Shown piece by piece: positions 1 through 5,170 of a stretch of DNA of 6,214 nucleotides. The DNA comes from an uncultured Peptococcaceae bacterium (GTDB lineage Bacteria; Bacillota; Peptococcia; Peptococcales; Peptococcaceae), in NCBI GenBank assembly GCA_945949655.1, contig CAMFFG010000077.1, positions 1 through 6,214 on the forward strand, in the 5' to 3' direction. A program made the translations under genes and the position numbers. Each line of letters begins with the position of its first letter. The first letter of the stretch is position 1. The notes below the pieces were generated by a model. It saw only the letters and a program-made list of their open reading frames with translations. It did no database searches and was not told the DNA's origin.

Positions 1-560
1 CGGCCTTTTGCGCTTTTACTGAGGTGAGCTATTCTACGCCGCAGCAGTTCAAAAATGCGCTGGGCCGGGCTGCCTATATTCTGGAAGGCATCAAACATCT
101 TGCTGAGATTAAAACCTATCAGCTGATTGTGGAGCACAGCGGAGGAAAGATCAGTGGGGAGTCTATTTACGGTATGGTGTCCAACTCTACATCGGTCGGC
201 GGGTTTAAGATGAATGTGGGTGCCAATGTATCCATGGATGATGGTCTGCTGGAAGTGCTGCTGGTAAAAAAACCTCGCAATCCGCTGGAACTGCAGGGGG
301 CCATTGCAGCCCTTCTGCTGAATGATTTGGATAATCCCTGCCTGTATGCATTTCATACCAGTGAGGTGCGGATTTTCTCCGCAGAAGAGATCTCCTGGAC
401 ACTGGATGGAGAGTTTGGTGGCAATCTGCGGAATGTGCATATTCATGTGGTGCCAAAAGCTTATGATATCATGGTGCCAGCGGAAGCAGAAGAACTGCAG
501 CAAAAAGCGGAGGAATCAGCACAGGCCGTTGGAATAGAGGAACAGGAACAGCGTGGATGA
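1..560 (+). CDS. YegS/BmrU-type diacylglycerol (lipid) kinase, C-terminal part; 5' end outside the window
   Basis: This is the C-terminal portion of a lipid kinase of the DagK/YegS/BmrU family, which phosphorylates diacylglycerol or related lipids at the inner face of the membrane using ATP. The reading frame is open from base 3, and the first visible residues, AFCAFTEVSYSTPQ, already match the conserved stretch after the family's nucleotide-binding domain. The GTG at 24 is therefore an internal valine codon, not a start, and it has no ribosome binding site. About 185 codons are visible of a family length near 300. The C-terminal beta-sandwich domain is recognisable from GGFKMNVGANVSMDDGLLEV and, near 402-422, LDGEFGG, which resembles the family's DGE motif. 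The protein ends with a charged Glu/Gln-rich tail beyond the usual DIMVP end. The N-terminal GGDGT-type motif lies off the edge, so catalytic competence cannot be judged. Transcription probably ends at the hairpin at 616-664. Confidence 0.88.
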   Translation, partial: AFCAFTEVSYSTPQQFKNALGRAAYILEGIKHLAEIKTYQLIVEHSGGKISGESIYGMVSNSTSVGGFKMNVGANVSMDDGLLEVLLVKKPRNPLELQGAIAALLLNDLDNPCLYAFHTSEVRIFSAEEISWTLDGEFGGNLRNVHIHVVPKAYDIMVPAEAEELQQKAEESAQAVGIEEQEQRG

Positions 561-615
561 CCACAGCAAAGTATGGATCAAAAGTATGAGTCAATAGCAA
601 CTGTCAGTATTCTGT

Positions 616-664
616 AAAAGCAAAAATCTGCCGCAGGTTGAACACACGGCAGATTTTTGCTTTT
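616..664. terminator. bidirectional intrinsic terminator between converging genes
   Basis: A perfect 18-bp inverted repeat pairs 616-633 with 647-664 around a 13-nt loop. The arms begin AAAAGC and end GCTTTT, so each strand reads a stable stem whose 3' arm finishes in a T-rich run. It lies 55 nt after the lipid kinase stop on the plus strand and 16 nt after the small membrane-protein gene on the minus strand. That is the expected place for one element to stop both converging transcripts. The terminal U-runs are short, which is the only weakness. Confidence 0.85.
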
Positions 665-680
665 TGGAAAATATTTATAT

Positions 681-797
681 CTAATAATAAAGAAGCGAGA
701 GGAAAGATGGCAGCAGCAGACCAATGGAAAGCATAGCCACCAGGATGATCAGCAGGATCTTCTGCATTTTGCTCTGTTTCTTTTTGTTATAATACAT
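681..797 (-). CDS. 38-residue predicted single-pass membrane protein, unrecognised family
   Basis: This short open frame starts at ATG 797 and ends with TAG at 683-681. It is preceded by GGAGGA (810-805) at a 7-nt spacing, one of the best ribosome binding sites in the window. The protein begins with a basic segment (MYYNKKKQSKMQK, residues 1-13). A hydrophobic helix of about 23 residues follows (roughly 14-36, containing ILLIILVAMLSIGLLLP), and it ends in YY. By the positive-inside rule the N-terminus should be cytoplasmic. It starts 19 nt after the trxB stop and is followed by a terminator, so it is very likely the last gene of a trxB transcript. The basic-N-terminus-plus-helix plan resembles tiny membrane proteins such as Prli42 or DUF4044 members, but I see no diagnostic motif and assign no function. 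ATG at codon 11 is an alternative start without a matching ribosome binding site. Confidence 0.68.
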   Translation of the reverse strand: MYYNKKKQSKMQKILLIILVAMLSIGLLLPSFLSLLYY

Positions 798-804
798 AGA
801 TCGG

Positions 805-810
805 TCCTCC
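805..810 (-). promoter_or_regulatory. Shine-Dalgarno site of the small membrane-protein gene
   Basis: The minus strand reads GGAGGA here, 7 nt before ATG 797. It sits between the trxB stop and the small gene, which is the main evidence that this short frame is translated. It also fixes ATG 797 as the start. Confidence 0.7.
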
Positions 811-816
811 AGAAAA

Positions 817-1725
817 TCAGGCTCTGAGATATTCTTCAATTCCGTGCATCACCGCACCGCCATCGCCCACTGCCGTGGTAACCTGACGCAGTTTTTTCTG
901 GCGTACATCACCAACGGCAAACACGCCGGGAATATTGGTAGCCATTTCTTCGTCGGTGATAATATAACCCTGTTCGTTCACTTCCAGTTCTGGTGGCAGG
1001 AAAGCGTCATTGGGCAGATAGCCGACAAAAATAAACACACCATTGACATCCAGGGTACTGGTGGCATCTGTCTTTTTATTGCGCAGCTTTAACTGGGTAA
1101 CCTTTTCGTCGCCGACGATTTCGTCAACAACCGTATCATAAATAATGTGCAGCTTATCATTGGCAAACGCACGGCTCTGTGCCAGTTTATTGGCCCGCAG
1201 TTCATCCCGGCGATGGATCAGGGTAACGCTGGAGCACATTTTAGTCAGATACATGGCTTCTTCCACTGCGGTATCACCACCGCCTACTACGGCCACTGGC
1301 TGGTCTTTAAAGAAAAATCCGTCACAGGTAGCACAGTAGGATACACCACGGCCGCGTAGGCGTCCTTCGTTGGCAACACCCAGTGTTCTTGGTTTGGCGC
1401 CGGAAGCGATCACCACTGTTTTGGCCTCTAAGGTCTGCTTATCTGTGGTGACCCGTTTGATATCGCCGGTCAGTTCCACCGACTGTACCTGTTCGTAAAT
1501 CATTTCCACGCCAAAGGTTTGGGTCTGTTCAAAAAATTTCATCATCAGCTCCGGGCCGGAAATTCCTTCTGGAAAGCCGGGATAGTTTTCAATCATATCG
1601 GTGGTAGCGGCCTGTCCGCCAGGTACACCATGTTCCAGAATTGCAGTTTTGTAACCTGCGCGGGCTGCGTAGATCGCAGCCGTCATACCGGCAGGGCCGG
1701 CGCCGATAATCAGTACTTCATACAT
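817..1725 (-). CDS. trxB: thioredoxin-disulfide reductase
   Basis: This flavoenzyme transfers electrons from NADPH through FAD to a redox-active cysteine pair and on to thioredoxin in the cytoplasm, keeping protein thiols reduced. The 302-residue protein is full length for the low-molecular-weight bacterial class. Visible motifs are the N-terminal FAD-binding GAGPAG (8-13), the active-site CATC (C131, C134) followed by DGFFF, the second dinucleotide fold with GGGDTA (148-153), HRRDELRA (171-178), whose arginines are typical of NADPH preference, and the C-terminal FAD contact GDVRQKKLRQVTTAVGDG (272-289). The start ATG is supported by AAGGAGGA at 1739-1732, 6 nt upstream. It appears to have its own promoter near 1783-1811 and to be co-transcribed with the 38-codon membrane-protein gene behind it. 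No thioredoxin gene is adjacent. Ferredoxin- or flavodoxin-dependent relatives exist, but the HRR signature favours NADPH. Confidence 0.97.
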   Translation of the reverse strand: MYEVLIIGAGPAGMTAAIYAARAGYKTAILEHGVPGGQAATTDMIENYPGFPEGISGPELMMKFFEQTQTFGVEMIYEQVQSVELTGDIKRVTTDKQTLEAKTVVIASGAKPRTLGVANEGRLRGRGVSYCATCDGFFFKDQPVAVVGGGDTAVEEAMYLTKMCSSVTLIHRRDELRANKLAQSRAFANDKLHIIYDTVVDEIVGDEKVTQLKLRNKKTDATSTLDVNGVFIFVGYLPNDAFLPPELEVNEQGYIITDEEMATNIPGVFAVGDVRQKKLRQVTTAVGDGGAVMHGIEEYLRA

Positions 1726-1782
1726 AGGGAGTCCTCCTTGTTTTCTATAGAAATCGGTAAACCAATACTACCATTTTACAGT

Positions 1783-1811
1783 ATCATAGCATAAAAAATG
1801 CACAGGAGCAA
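1783..1811 (-). promoter_or_regulatory. probable sigma-A promoter of trxB, extended -10, overlapping a terminator
   Basis: Read on the minus strand, TATGAT (1788-1783) is preceded by TGC, giving an extended -10 element. TTGCTC (1811-1806) lies exactly 17 nt upstream as a weak -35. The expected transcription start is near 1776, leaving a leader of about 50 nt before the trxB ATG. The -35 and most of the spacer lie inside the hairpin that ends the upstream peptidase gene. The -10 is a good match; the -35 matches only three consensus bases. Confidence 0.55.
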
Positions 1812-1824
1812 TTCCTGTGCATTT
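1793..1824 (-). terminator. intrinsic terminator of the M23 peptidase gene
   Basis: A perfect 12-bp stem (1813-1824 with 1796-1807) closes a 5-nt loop. On the minus strand it runs directly into six Ts (1798-1793, partly in the stem). It lies about 50 nt after the peptidase stop codon at 1877 and matches the textbook form of a rho-independent terminator in that direction. On the plus strand the tail after the stem is only weakly T-rich. Confidence 0.85.
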
Positions 1825-1876
1825 AATTTCGTGTTTAGATTTTATTGCAATTTCGTAAACCCCTGTAAAACTATTG

Positions 1877-3277
1877 CTATTTCAGATAATTTACCGGGTT
1901 TTTGGTGCTACCGTTGACGATCACTTCAAAGTGCAGATGAGGCCCGGTACTGTTGCCGGTGTTGCCCGACAGTGCAATCAGCTGACCGCGGGAAACAGTG
2001 TCGCCAACTTTGACTTTGTAAGAAGACAGATGGGCGTATCTTGTTTTAATGCCATTGCCATGATCGATCACAATGCAGTTGCCGTATCCATAGTACCAGC
2101 TTGCCAGCACCACTTTACCGCCTGCAGATGCGTAAACGGAAGTTCCTGTTTTGGCCTGCAGGTCGATCCCGGAGTGGAAACCACGGCTTCTGGTACCGTA
2201 AGGCGATGTGATTTTATTGCTGCTCAGCGGCCAGGCCAGTACACCGCTACCACCGTTGCTGTTGGAAGCAGAACGGGAGGATAACTGAATGGAACCGGTG
2301 CCTCTGTTTACCACTTCTGTTACTGGTTCCGCAACGACCACTTCATTGATTACATTCTTTTCTATGGTAGAGCCATTGGCTTCTTTCACTTCGTAAGTTA
2401 CTTCTTTTTTCCCGTCAGAACCCTTGGTGACAACTTTGGTTTCGCCTTTTAAAAGAGAAGATGTATCTTTATATTCGGTGCTGTGTGCAATGCTTTCTTC
2501 CACAGTCACCTCTTTTGTAATAACCACGCTCACCAGCGGCTCCTGCTTGGTCAGAGAAATTTCCTGACCGATCTGCAATCTTTCTGGAACAATATCTGCA
2601 TTTAATTTCTGCAGTTCATCTACCGACATATTATTATTGTGGGCGATCATCCAGAAGGATTCGCCTTCTTCTACAACATGCGTCTTAACTTCTTCTTTGC
2701 CTTCCTGGATCTGTTCGATGATTTTATCTACAGACTGAATTTCAGAAACCTTTACATTGGCAGCTTCCACGCTAACTTCTTCCTGAAAATCAACCGATTT
2801 TACCACGCTGGCGTCCACATTGGCCGTAGCAGTTTCTTTTAACTTGTCCAGCACTTTCTGGCCGTCTTCTTCTGTGGCCACTGCAAACTGGATCTCGCCG
2901 TTATTTACATTTAACACAGCGCCCGGGGCCAGCCATTCCACTTTTTCTTCCAGCAGGGTTTTCAGTTCGTTATAGCTCATGGTAGAGGTAAACAGACTGT
3001 GACTTACTTCTGCTTTCACTGTATTGTAGGGGCCGGTGATTTCCATACCGCTTTCCTGCTGTGCTTTTTCTTTGGCTGCTGCCATAGCCTGATTCAAAGC
3101 CGTTGCGGAGCTGACATGTCCCGCTGTTTTTCCGTCAATTACGACTGCGTAGGAAGTACTCAAAGAAAATGTACATGCAAATAAGATTAGAATGGCAACT
3201 GCAATGCCACCGAAGAAATATTTTTTAGATCCGTTGCTTTCAATAAATTTCATGAACTTTGCCGTCAGATTGTTCAT
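1877..3277 (-). CDS. LysM-G5-M23 peptidoglycan peptidase, membrane-anchored or secreted
   Basis: This is a cell-wall metallopeptidase that acts outside the membrane and is expected to cut peptide cross-links or stem peptides of peptidoglycan. The 466 residues begin with a basic stretch (KK at 18-19) and a hydrophobic segment (about 20-40). That segment is either a signal anchor or a signal peptide with a possible cleavage site after A44 (STSYA). Residues 45-195 are an extracellular region rich in Glu and Val. A LysM domain follows at about 199-243 (HVVEEGESFWMIAHNNNMSV), then a G5-type domain at about 248-327. A Ser/Asn/Gly linker (333-345) leads to the M23 domain (about 357-464). Zinc ligands are seen as H368 and D372 (FHSGID) and H449 in PHLHFE, with H416 (YAHLS) and H447 as catalytic histidines, so it looks active. 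Relatives often take part in cell elongation, division or spore development; which applies here is unknown. It ends at a clear terminator. Its start lacks a normally placed ribosome binding site. Confidence 0.93.
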   Translation of the reverse strand: MNNLTAKFMKFIESNGSKKYFFGGIAVAILILFACTFSLSTSYAVVIDGKTAGHVSSATALNQAMAAAKEKAQQESGMEITGPYNTVKAEVSHSLFTSTMSYNELKTLLEEKVEWLAPGAVLNVNNGEIQFAVATEEDGQKVLDKLKETATANVDASVVKSVDFQEEVSVEAANVKVSEIQSVDKIIEQIQEGKEEVKTHVVEEGESFWMIAHNNNMSVDELQKLNADIVPERLQIGQEISLTKQEPLVSVVITKEVTVEESIAHSTEYKDTSSLLKGETKVVTKGSDGKKEVTYEVKEANGSTIEKNVINEVVVAEPVTEVVNRGTGSIQLSSRSASNSNGGSGVLAWPLSSNKITSPYGTRSRGFHSGIDLQAKTGTSVYASAGGKVVLASWYYGYGNCIVIDHGNGIKTRYAHLSSYKVKVGDTVSRGQLIALSGNTGNSTGPHLHFEVIVNGSTKNPVNYLK

Positions 3278-3313
3278 ACGTTACGCAGATAAAATCTGCA
3301 AACCGCCACCTTT
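3278..3313 (-). promoter_or_regulatory. unusual translation initiation region of the M23 gene
   Basis: The only Shine-Dalgarno-like sequence before ATG 3277 is AAAGGTGG (3313-3306), 28 nt upstream, which is too far for direct use. Between them is a perfect 6-bp hairpin (3299-3294 with 3290-3285, loop TTT). Its folding would bring the site to within about 13 nt of the ATG. AAAGGTGG is also well placed for a TTG-initiated mini-frame (TTG at 3301, six codons, then TAA) that ends 3 nt before the ATG. A GTG frame from 3309 also ends with its TGA overlapping the ATG as ATGA. What is seen is the missing normal site and the hairpin; the use of either mini-frame is inference. Confidence 0.4.
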
Positions 3314-3409
3314 CTTTTCGTTGGAGTTCCTTGTGTCTTCGTTATATGCTGCAATGATAAGAAAAACCAAAATATATTTGCGCTGAAAAGTAATTTTTTA
3401 CGCGACCCT

Positions 3410-3438
3410 ATTCTAGCACAATTTTTCCAAAAGGGAAA
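3410..3438 (-). promoter_or_regulatory. candidate promoter of the M23 gene, extended -10
   Basis: On the minus strand TAGAAT (3415-3410) is directly preceded by TGC, an extended -10. The sequence 17 nt further up is TTTCCC (3438-3433), a poor -35, so recognition would rely on the extended -10. Transcription would begin near 3403 and give a leader of roughly 125 nt. A second, weaker candidate in the leader is TATAAC (minus strand, near 3347-3342) with TTGGTT 18 nt upstream. Confidence 0.45.
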
Positions 3439-3454
3439 GGGAAAAGACGGTTTT

Positions 3455-3470
3455 GTAACCATAGTGTTAC
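3455..3470. repeat. small inverted repeat GTAAC-N6-GTTAC, possible operator
   Basis: GTAAC (3455-3459) and GTTAC (3466-3470) are mirror complements separated by six bases. The element lies upstream of both plus-strand promoter candidates and about 40 nt upstream of the peptidase -10, where a shared regulator could bind. Arms of five bases can arise by chance in AT-rich DNA, and I cannot match the sequence to a known regulator. Confidence 0.25.
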
Positions 3471-3486
3471 TAAATGGACACAAAAC

Positions 3487-3515
3487 TTATCATAAAATAG
3501 CGTTATTTTTATAAA
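3487..3515 (+). promoter_or_regulatory. secondary promoter candidate for the amidase gene
   Basis: TTATCA (3487-3492) and TATAAA (3510-3515) are separated by 17 nt, matching the consensus at four and five of six positions. It sits 44 nt upstream of the stronger candidate and would give a leader of about 155 nt. It may be a real second start or a chance match in AT-rich DNA. Confidence 0.35.
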
Positions 3516-3530
3516 ATTGCGGGGAAGTCT

Positions 3531-3559
3531 TTGGCACAACACTGGAAATATGATAAAAT
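3531..3559 (+). promoter_or_regulatory. main sigma-A promoter candidate for the amidase gene
   Basis: TTGGCA (3531-3536) is a five-of-six -35. The spacer is exactly 17 nt, and TAAAAT (3554-3559) is a five-of-six -10 preceded by TGA, which makes it extended. This is the best complete promoter in the window. Transcription should start near 3566, leaving a 5' leader of about 112 nt that contains the hairpin at 3610-3636. Confidence 0.7.
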
Positions 3560-3609
3560 GCAGGAGTATCAGCGGGAAAAGTGAAATAATTATAACAGAA
3601 GAAAATTTG

Positions 3610-3636
3610 TCCTGGCACTGACATGCAGTGACGGGA
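3610..3636 (+). promoter_or_regulatory. hairpin in the 5' leader of the amidase mRNA
   Basis: Bases 3610-3620 can pair with 3626-3636 around the loop ACATG. The pairing is CACTG/CAGTG next to the loop, one G/A mismatch, then five further pairs including one G-U. An A-rich rather than U-rich stretch follows, so it is not an intrinsic terminator. It ends 26 nt before the Shine-Dalgarno site (3663-3669). It could stabilise the mRNA or be a protein-binding site; no known riboswitch class is recognised. Confidence 0.4.
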
Positions 3637-3677
3637 AAAACTTTATAAAAAAGAAAACAGACAAAGGAGACAGGAAG

Positions 3678-4997
3678 ATGAAACGAGGCGTTTCTACAGA
3701 ACAATTAAACTGGGAGCAATATCAGAAAGACTTTGCTGCTCTGGCGGAAATCGGGCAGAATAATACCGGCGGTGTGGATCGTCTGGCTTACACCGAGGCC
3801 GACCAGCAGGCACACGGGCTGCTGGCGAAAATGGCAGAGGAGGCAGGATTTGAAGTAAAATGGGACGGCGCCGGAAACTTATGGATCACCCGCCGTGGCA
3901 CCGACGACGGCAATGAAAAAATGCCGCCGCTGATTCTGGGTTCTCACATGGACAGTGTGCCTGATGGGGGAAAATACGATGGCCTGTTAGGTGTTATGAC
4001 TGCCTTTCACGCTATGCGTCTGCTGGACGGTGCACCGCAGCGCCGTACTGTAACGCTGATCGTGTTCCGCTGTGAGGAATCCAGTCGCTTTAACTGTGCC
4101 ACCATCGGCAGCAAACTGCTGGCAGAACAGCTGAATGGCGAAAAGCTGAAAAGCTGTGTGGATAAAGATGGGATCAGCGCCTATGATGCCATCCGGGAGC
4201 TGGGCGGCAATCCGGACAACCTGTTCCAGGAAAGAAAGTATATTAAAAATGCTTTCGGTTTTATCGAAATGCACATTGAACAGGGTCCGGTGCTGCAAGA
4301 ACGAAACACCGATATCGGCATTGTTGGTCATATCGCAGCGCCATATCGCCTGAAAATCACGGTGGAAGGAACAGCGGCCCATTCCGGTGCATGCCCCATG
4401 GGATCCCGTAATGATGCTCTGACCGGCGCGGCCGAGGTGATTCTGGCGGTAGAAAATCTGGGGCGGCAGTACAGCAGCCAGCGCATTGTCGCTACAGTAG
4501 GTAAATGCGATGTTATAAATGAAGCAATCAATATTGTGCCTGGCCATGTAGAACTTTTTGTGGATATCCGTGGCATTGACAAAGAAATAATGTCCGAAGT
4601 GGTGGGCAAGCTCCATGAAGAATTAGAGCGCATCGCAGCAGAACGCAAACTGCGGATCGAACCGGCTATTCTGAGTCAGGAAACGCCAGTGCGGCTGGAT
4701 GATGACATGGCAGAGCTGTTGGTGGAACAGTGCCTGCCTAACCGGCTCACTTTCCTGCACATGGTCAGCGGCGCCGGGCATGACACCATGTATATGGCTG
4801 GTCTGACCAGAGCAACCATGTTCTTTGTGCCTTGTGAAAAAGGTATTAGCCACAATAAAAAAGAAGCGGTTTCAGATGAGGCTATCCAGAACGGCTTAAA
4901 ACTGATGTACAGTGTGCTGCTACGCATCTGTAATCTGGATCCCGATGTTGAAAAAGAAAAAGAAGAAATGGAACGCCGTTTCATGGAAGCCATGTAG
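3678..4997 (+). CDS. M20-family hydantoinase/carbamoylase-type amidase
   Basis: This belongs to the M20 metallohydrolases that include N-carbamoyl-amino-acid hydrolase, beta-ureidopropionase and allantoate amidohydrolase. These cytoplasmic dimers with two metal ions remove carbamoyl or ureido groups. The 439 residues are near the family's usual 400-430. Expected metal ligands are visible: H90 (GSHMDSV), D101 (KYDGLLG), E134 with catalytic E133 (CEESSRF), H199 (MHIEQGP) and H392 (GISHNKKE). The lid/dimerisation domain shows AAHSGACPMGSRNDAL (233-248), with H235, R244 and N245 in the substrate-contact positions of the family. SGAGHD is at 364-369. The start is set by AAAGGAG (3663-3669), 8 nt before the ATG. 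No hydantoinase, dihydropyrimidinase, allantoinase or transporter is adjacent, so the substrate stays open. No clear terminator follows, and read-through into the next gene is possible. The charged tail after 422 is an addition of unknown meaning. Confidence 0.92.
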   Translation: MKRGVSTEQLNWEQYQKDFAALAEIGQNNTGGVDRLAYTEADQQAHGLLAKMAEEAGFEVKWDGAGNLWITRRGTDDGNEKMPPLILGSHMDSVPDGGKYDGLLGVMTAFHAMRLLDGAPQRRTVTLIVFRCEESSRFNCATIGSKLLAEQLNGEKLKSCVDKDGISAYDAIRELGGNPDNLFQERKYIKNAFGFIEMHIEQGPVLQERNTDIGIVGHIAAPYRLKITVEGTAAHSGACPMGSRNDALTGAAEVILAVENLGRQYSSQRIVATVGKCDVINEAINIVPGHVELFVDIRGIDKEIMSEVVGKLHEELERIAAERKLRIEPAILSQETPVRLDDDMAELLVEQCLPNRLTFLHMVSGAGHDTMYMAGLTRATMFFVPCEKGISHNKKEAVSDEAIQNGLKLMYSVLLRICNLDPDVEKEKEEMERRFMEAM

Positions 4998-5069
4998 CAT
5001 ACAGTATAAATTATATCTTTTAAAACCGGCGGGATTGTGCAGAAAAAATCGTGCCGCTTTGCAAAAAGA

Positions 5070-5078
5070 TGATATAAT
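5070..5078 (+). promoter_or_regulatory. extended -10 promoter upstream of the Sua5 gene
   Basis: TGA followed by a perfect TATAAT (5073-5078) forms a full extended -10. No good -35 lies 16-18 nt upstream, which is tolerated by promoters of this type. Transcription would start near 5085, about 85 nt before the chosen start codon, giving the gene its own promoter separate from the amidase. Confidence 0.6.
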
Positions 5079-5080
5079 AG

Positions 5081-5108
5081 AGGCAGTAATGTGATTGGGC
5101 AACTGCTT
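5081..5108 (+). repeat. short inverted repeat in the Sua5 leader
   Basis: AGGCAGT (5081-5087) can pair with ACTGCTT (5102-5108) through seven pairs, one of them G-U, around a 14-nt loop. It lies at or just after the predicted transcription start, so it could form a 5'-end hairpin or act as an operator. It is too weak to distinguish from chance. Confidence 0.25.
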
Positions 5109-5170
5109 GCTCTGTCGCTTTCGAATAGCTGATAAAGGTTTATGGTACTGAGATGAGAGAGGCAGAAACT

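Larger units (their letters stand above)
3278..3677. other. divergent AT-rich intergenic region
   Basis: This stretch separates the leftward peptidase gene from the rightward amidase gene and carries no convincing coding sequence. It is clearly more AT-rich than the flanking genes. It contains the peptidase initiation region and extended -10 promoter, a 19-nt purine tract (3429-3447), a GTAAC/GTTAC inverted repeat (3455-3470), two plus-strand promoter candidates, a leader hairpin (3610-3636) and the amidase ribosome binding site. I see no tRNA, recognisable riboswitch or small RNA. Confidence 0.8.

Noticed and set aside
205..456. 83-codon minus-strand frame within the lipid kinase gene
   Set aside because: It is antisense to a conserved kinase domain, has no ribosome binding site and has biased shadow-like composition.
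1874..2284. 136-codon plus-strand frame antisense to the M23 domain
   Set aside because: It mirrors a strongly conserved catalytic domain in the opposite frame, with no initiation signal and no family resemblance.
3424..3438. TTTCC/GGAAA inverted repeat at the purine tract
   Set aside because: Five-base arms within a low-complexity A/G run are expected by chance and fit no known element.
3274..3483. 69-codon minus-strand frame ending in an ATGA overlap with the M23 start
   Set aside because: As a full protein it lacks a ribosome binding site and a recognisable domain, and it spans the likely promoter. Only its last dozen codons, from GTG 3309, are considered, as a speculative leader frame.
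3408..3704. 98-codon hydrophobic frame on the minus strand across the divergent intergenic region
   Set aside because: Its hydrophobicity reflects AT-rich DNA read as Phe, Leu and Ile codons. It starts inside the amidase gene without a ribosome binding site and runs over the promoter elements.
3987..4616. 209-codon open frame on the minus strand inside the amidase gene
   Set aside because: It lies wholly antisense to a gene with all its catalytic motifs. Its composition is that of a shadow frame (many His, Phe and Gln, no domain recognised), and it has no promoter or ribosome binding site.
5020..5060. possible terminator after the amidase gene (CGGC at 5027-5030 with GCCG at 5053-5056)
   Set aside because: Only four to five base pairs form around a 22-nt loop and no T-run follows, so this is not a credible intrinsic terminator.
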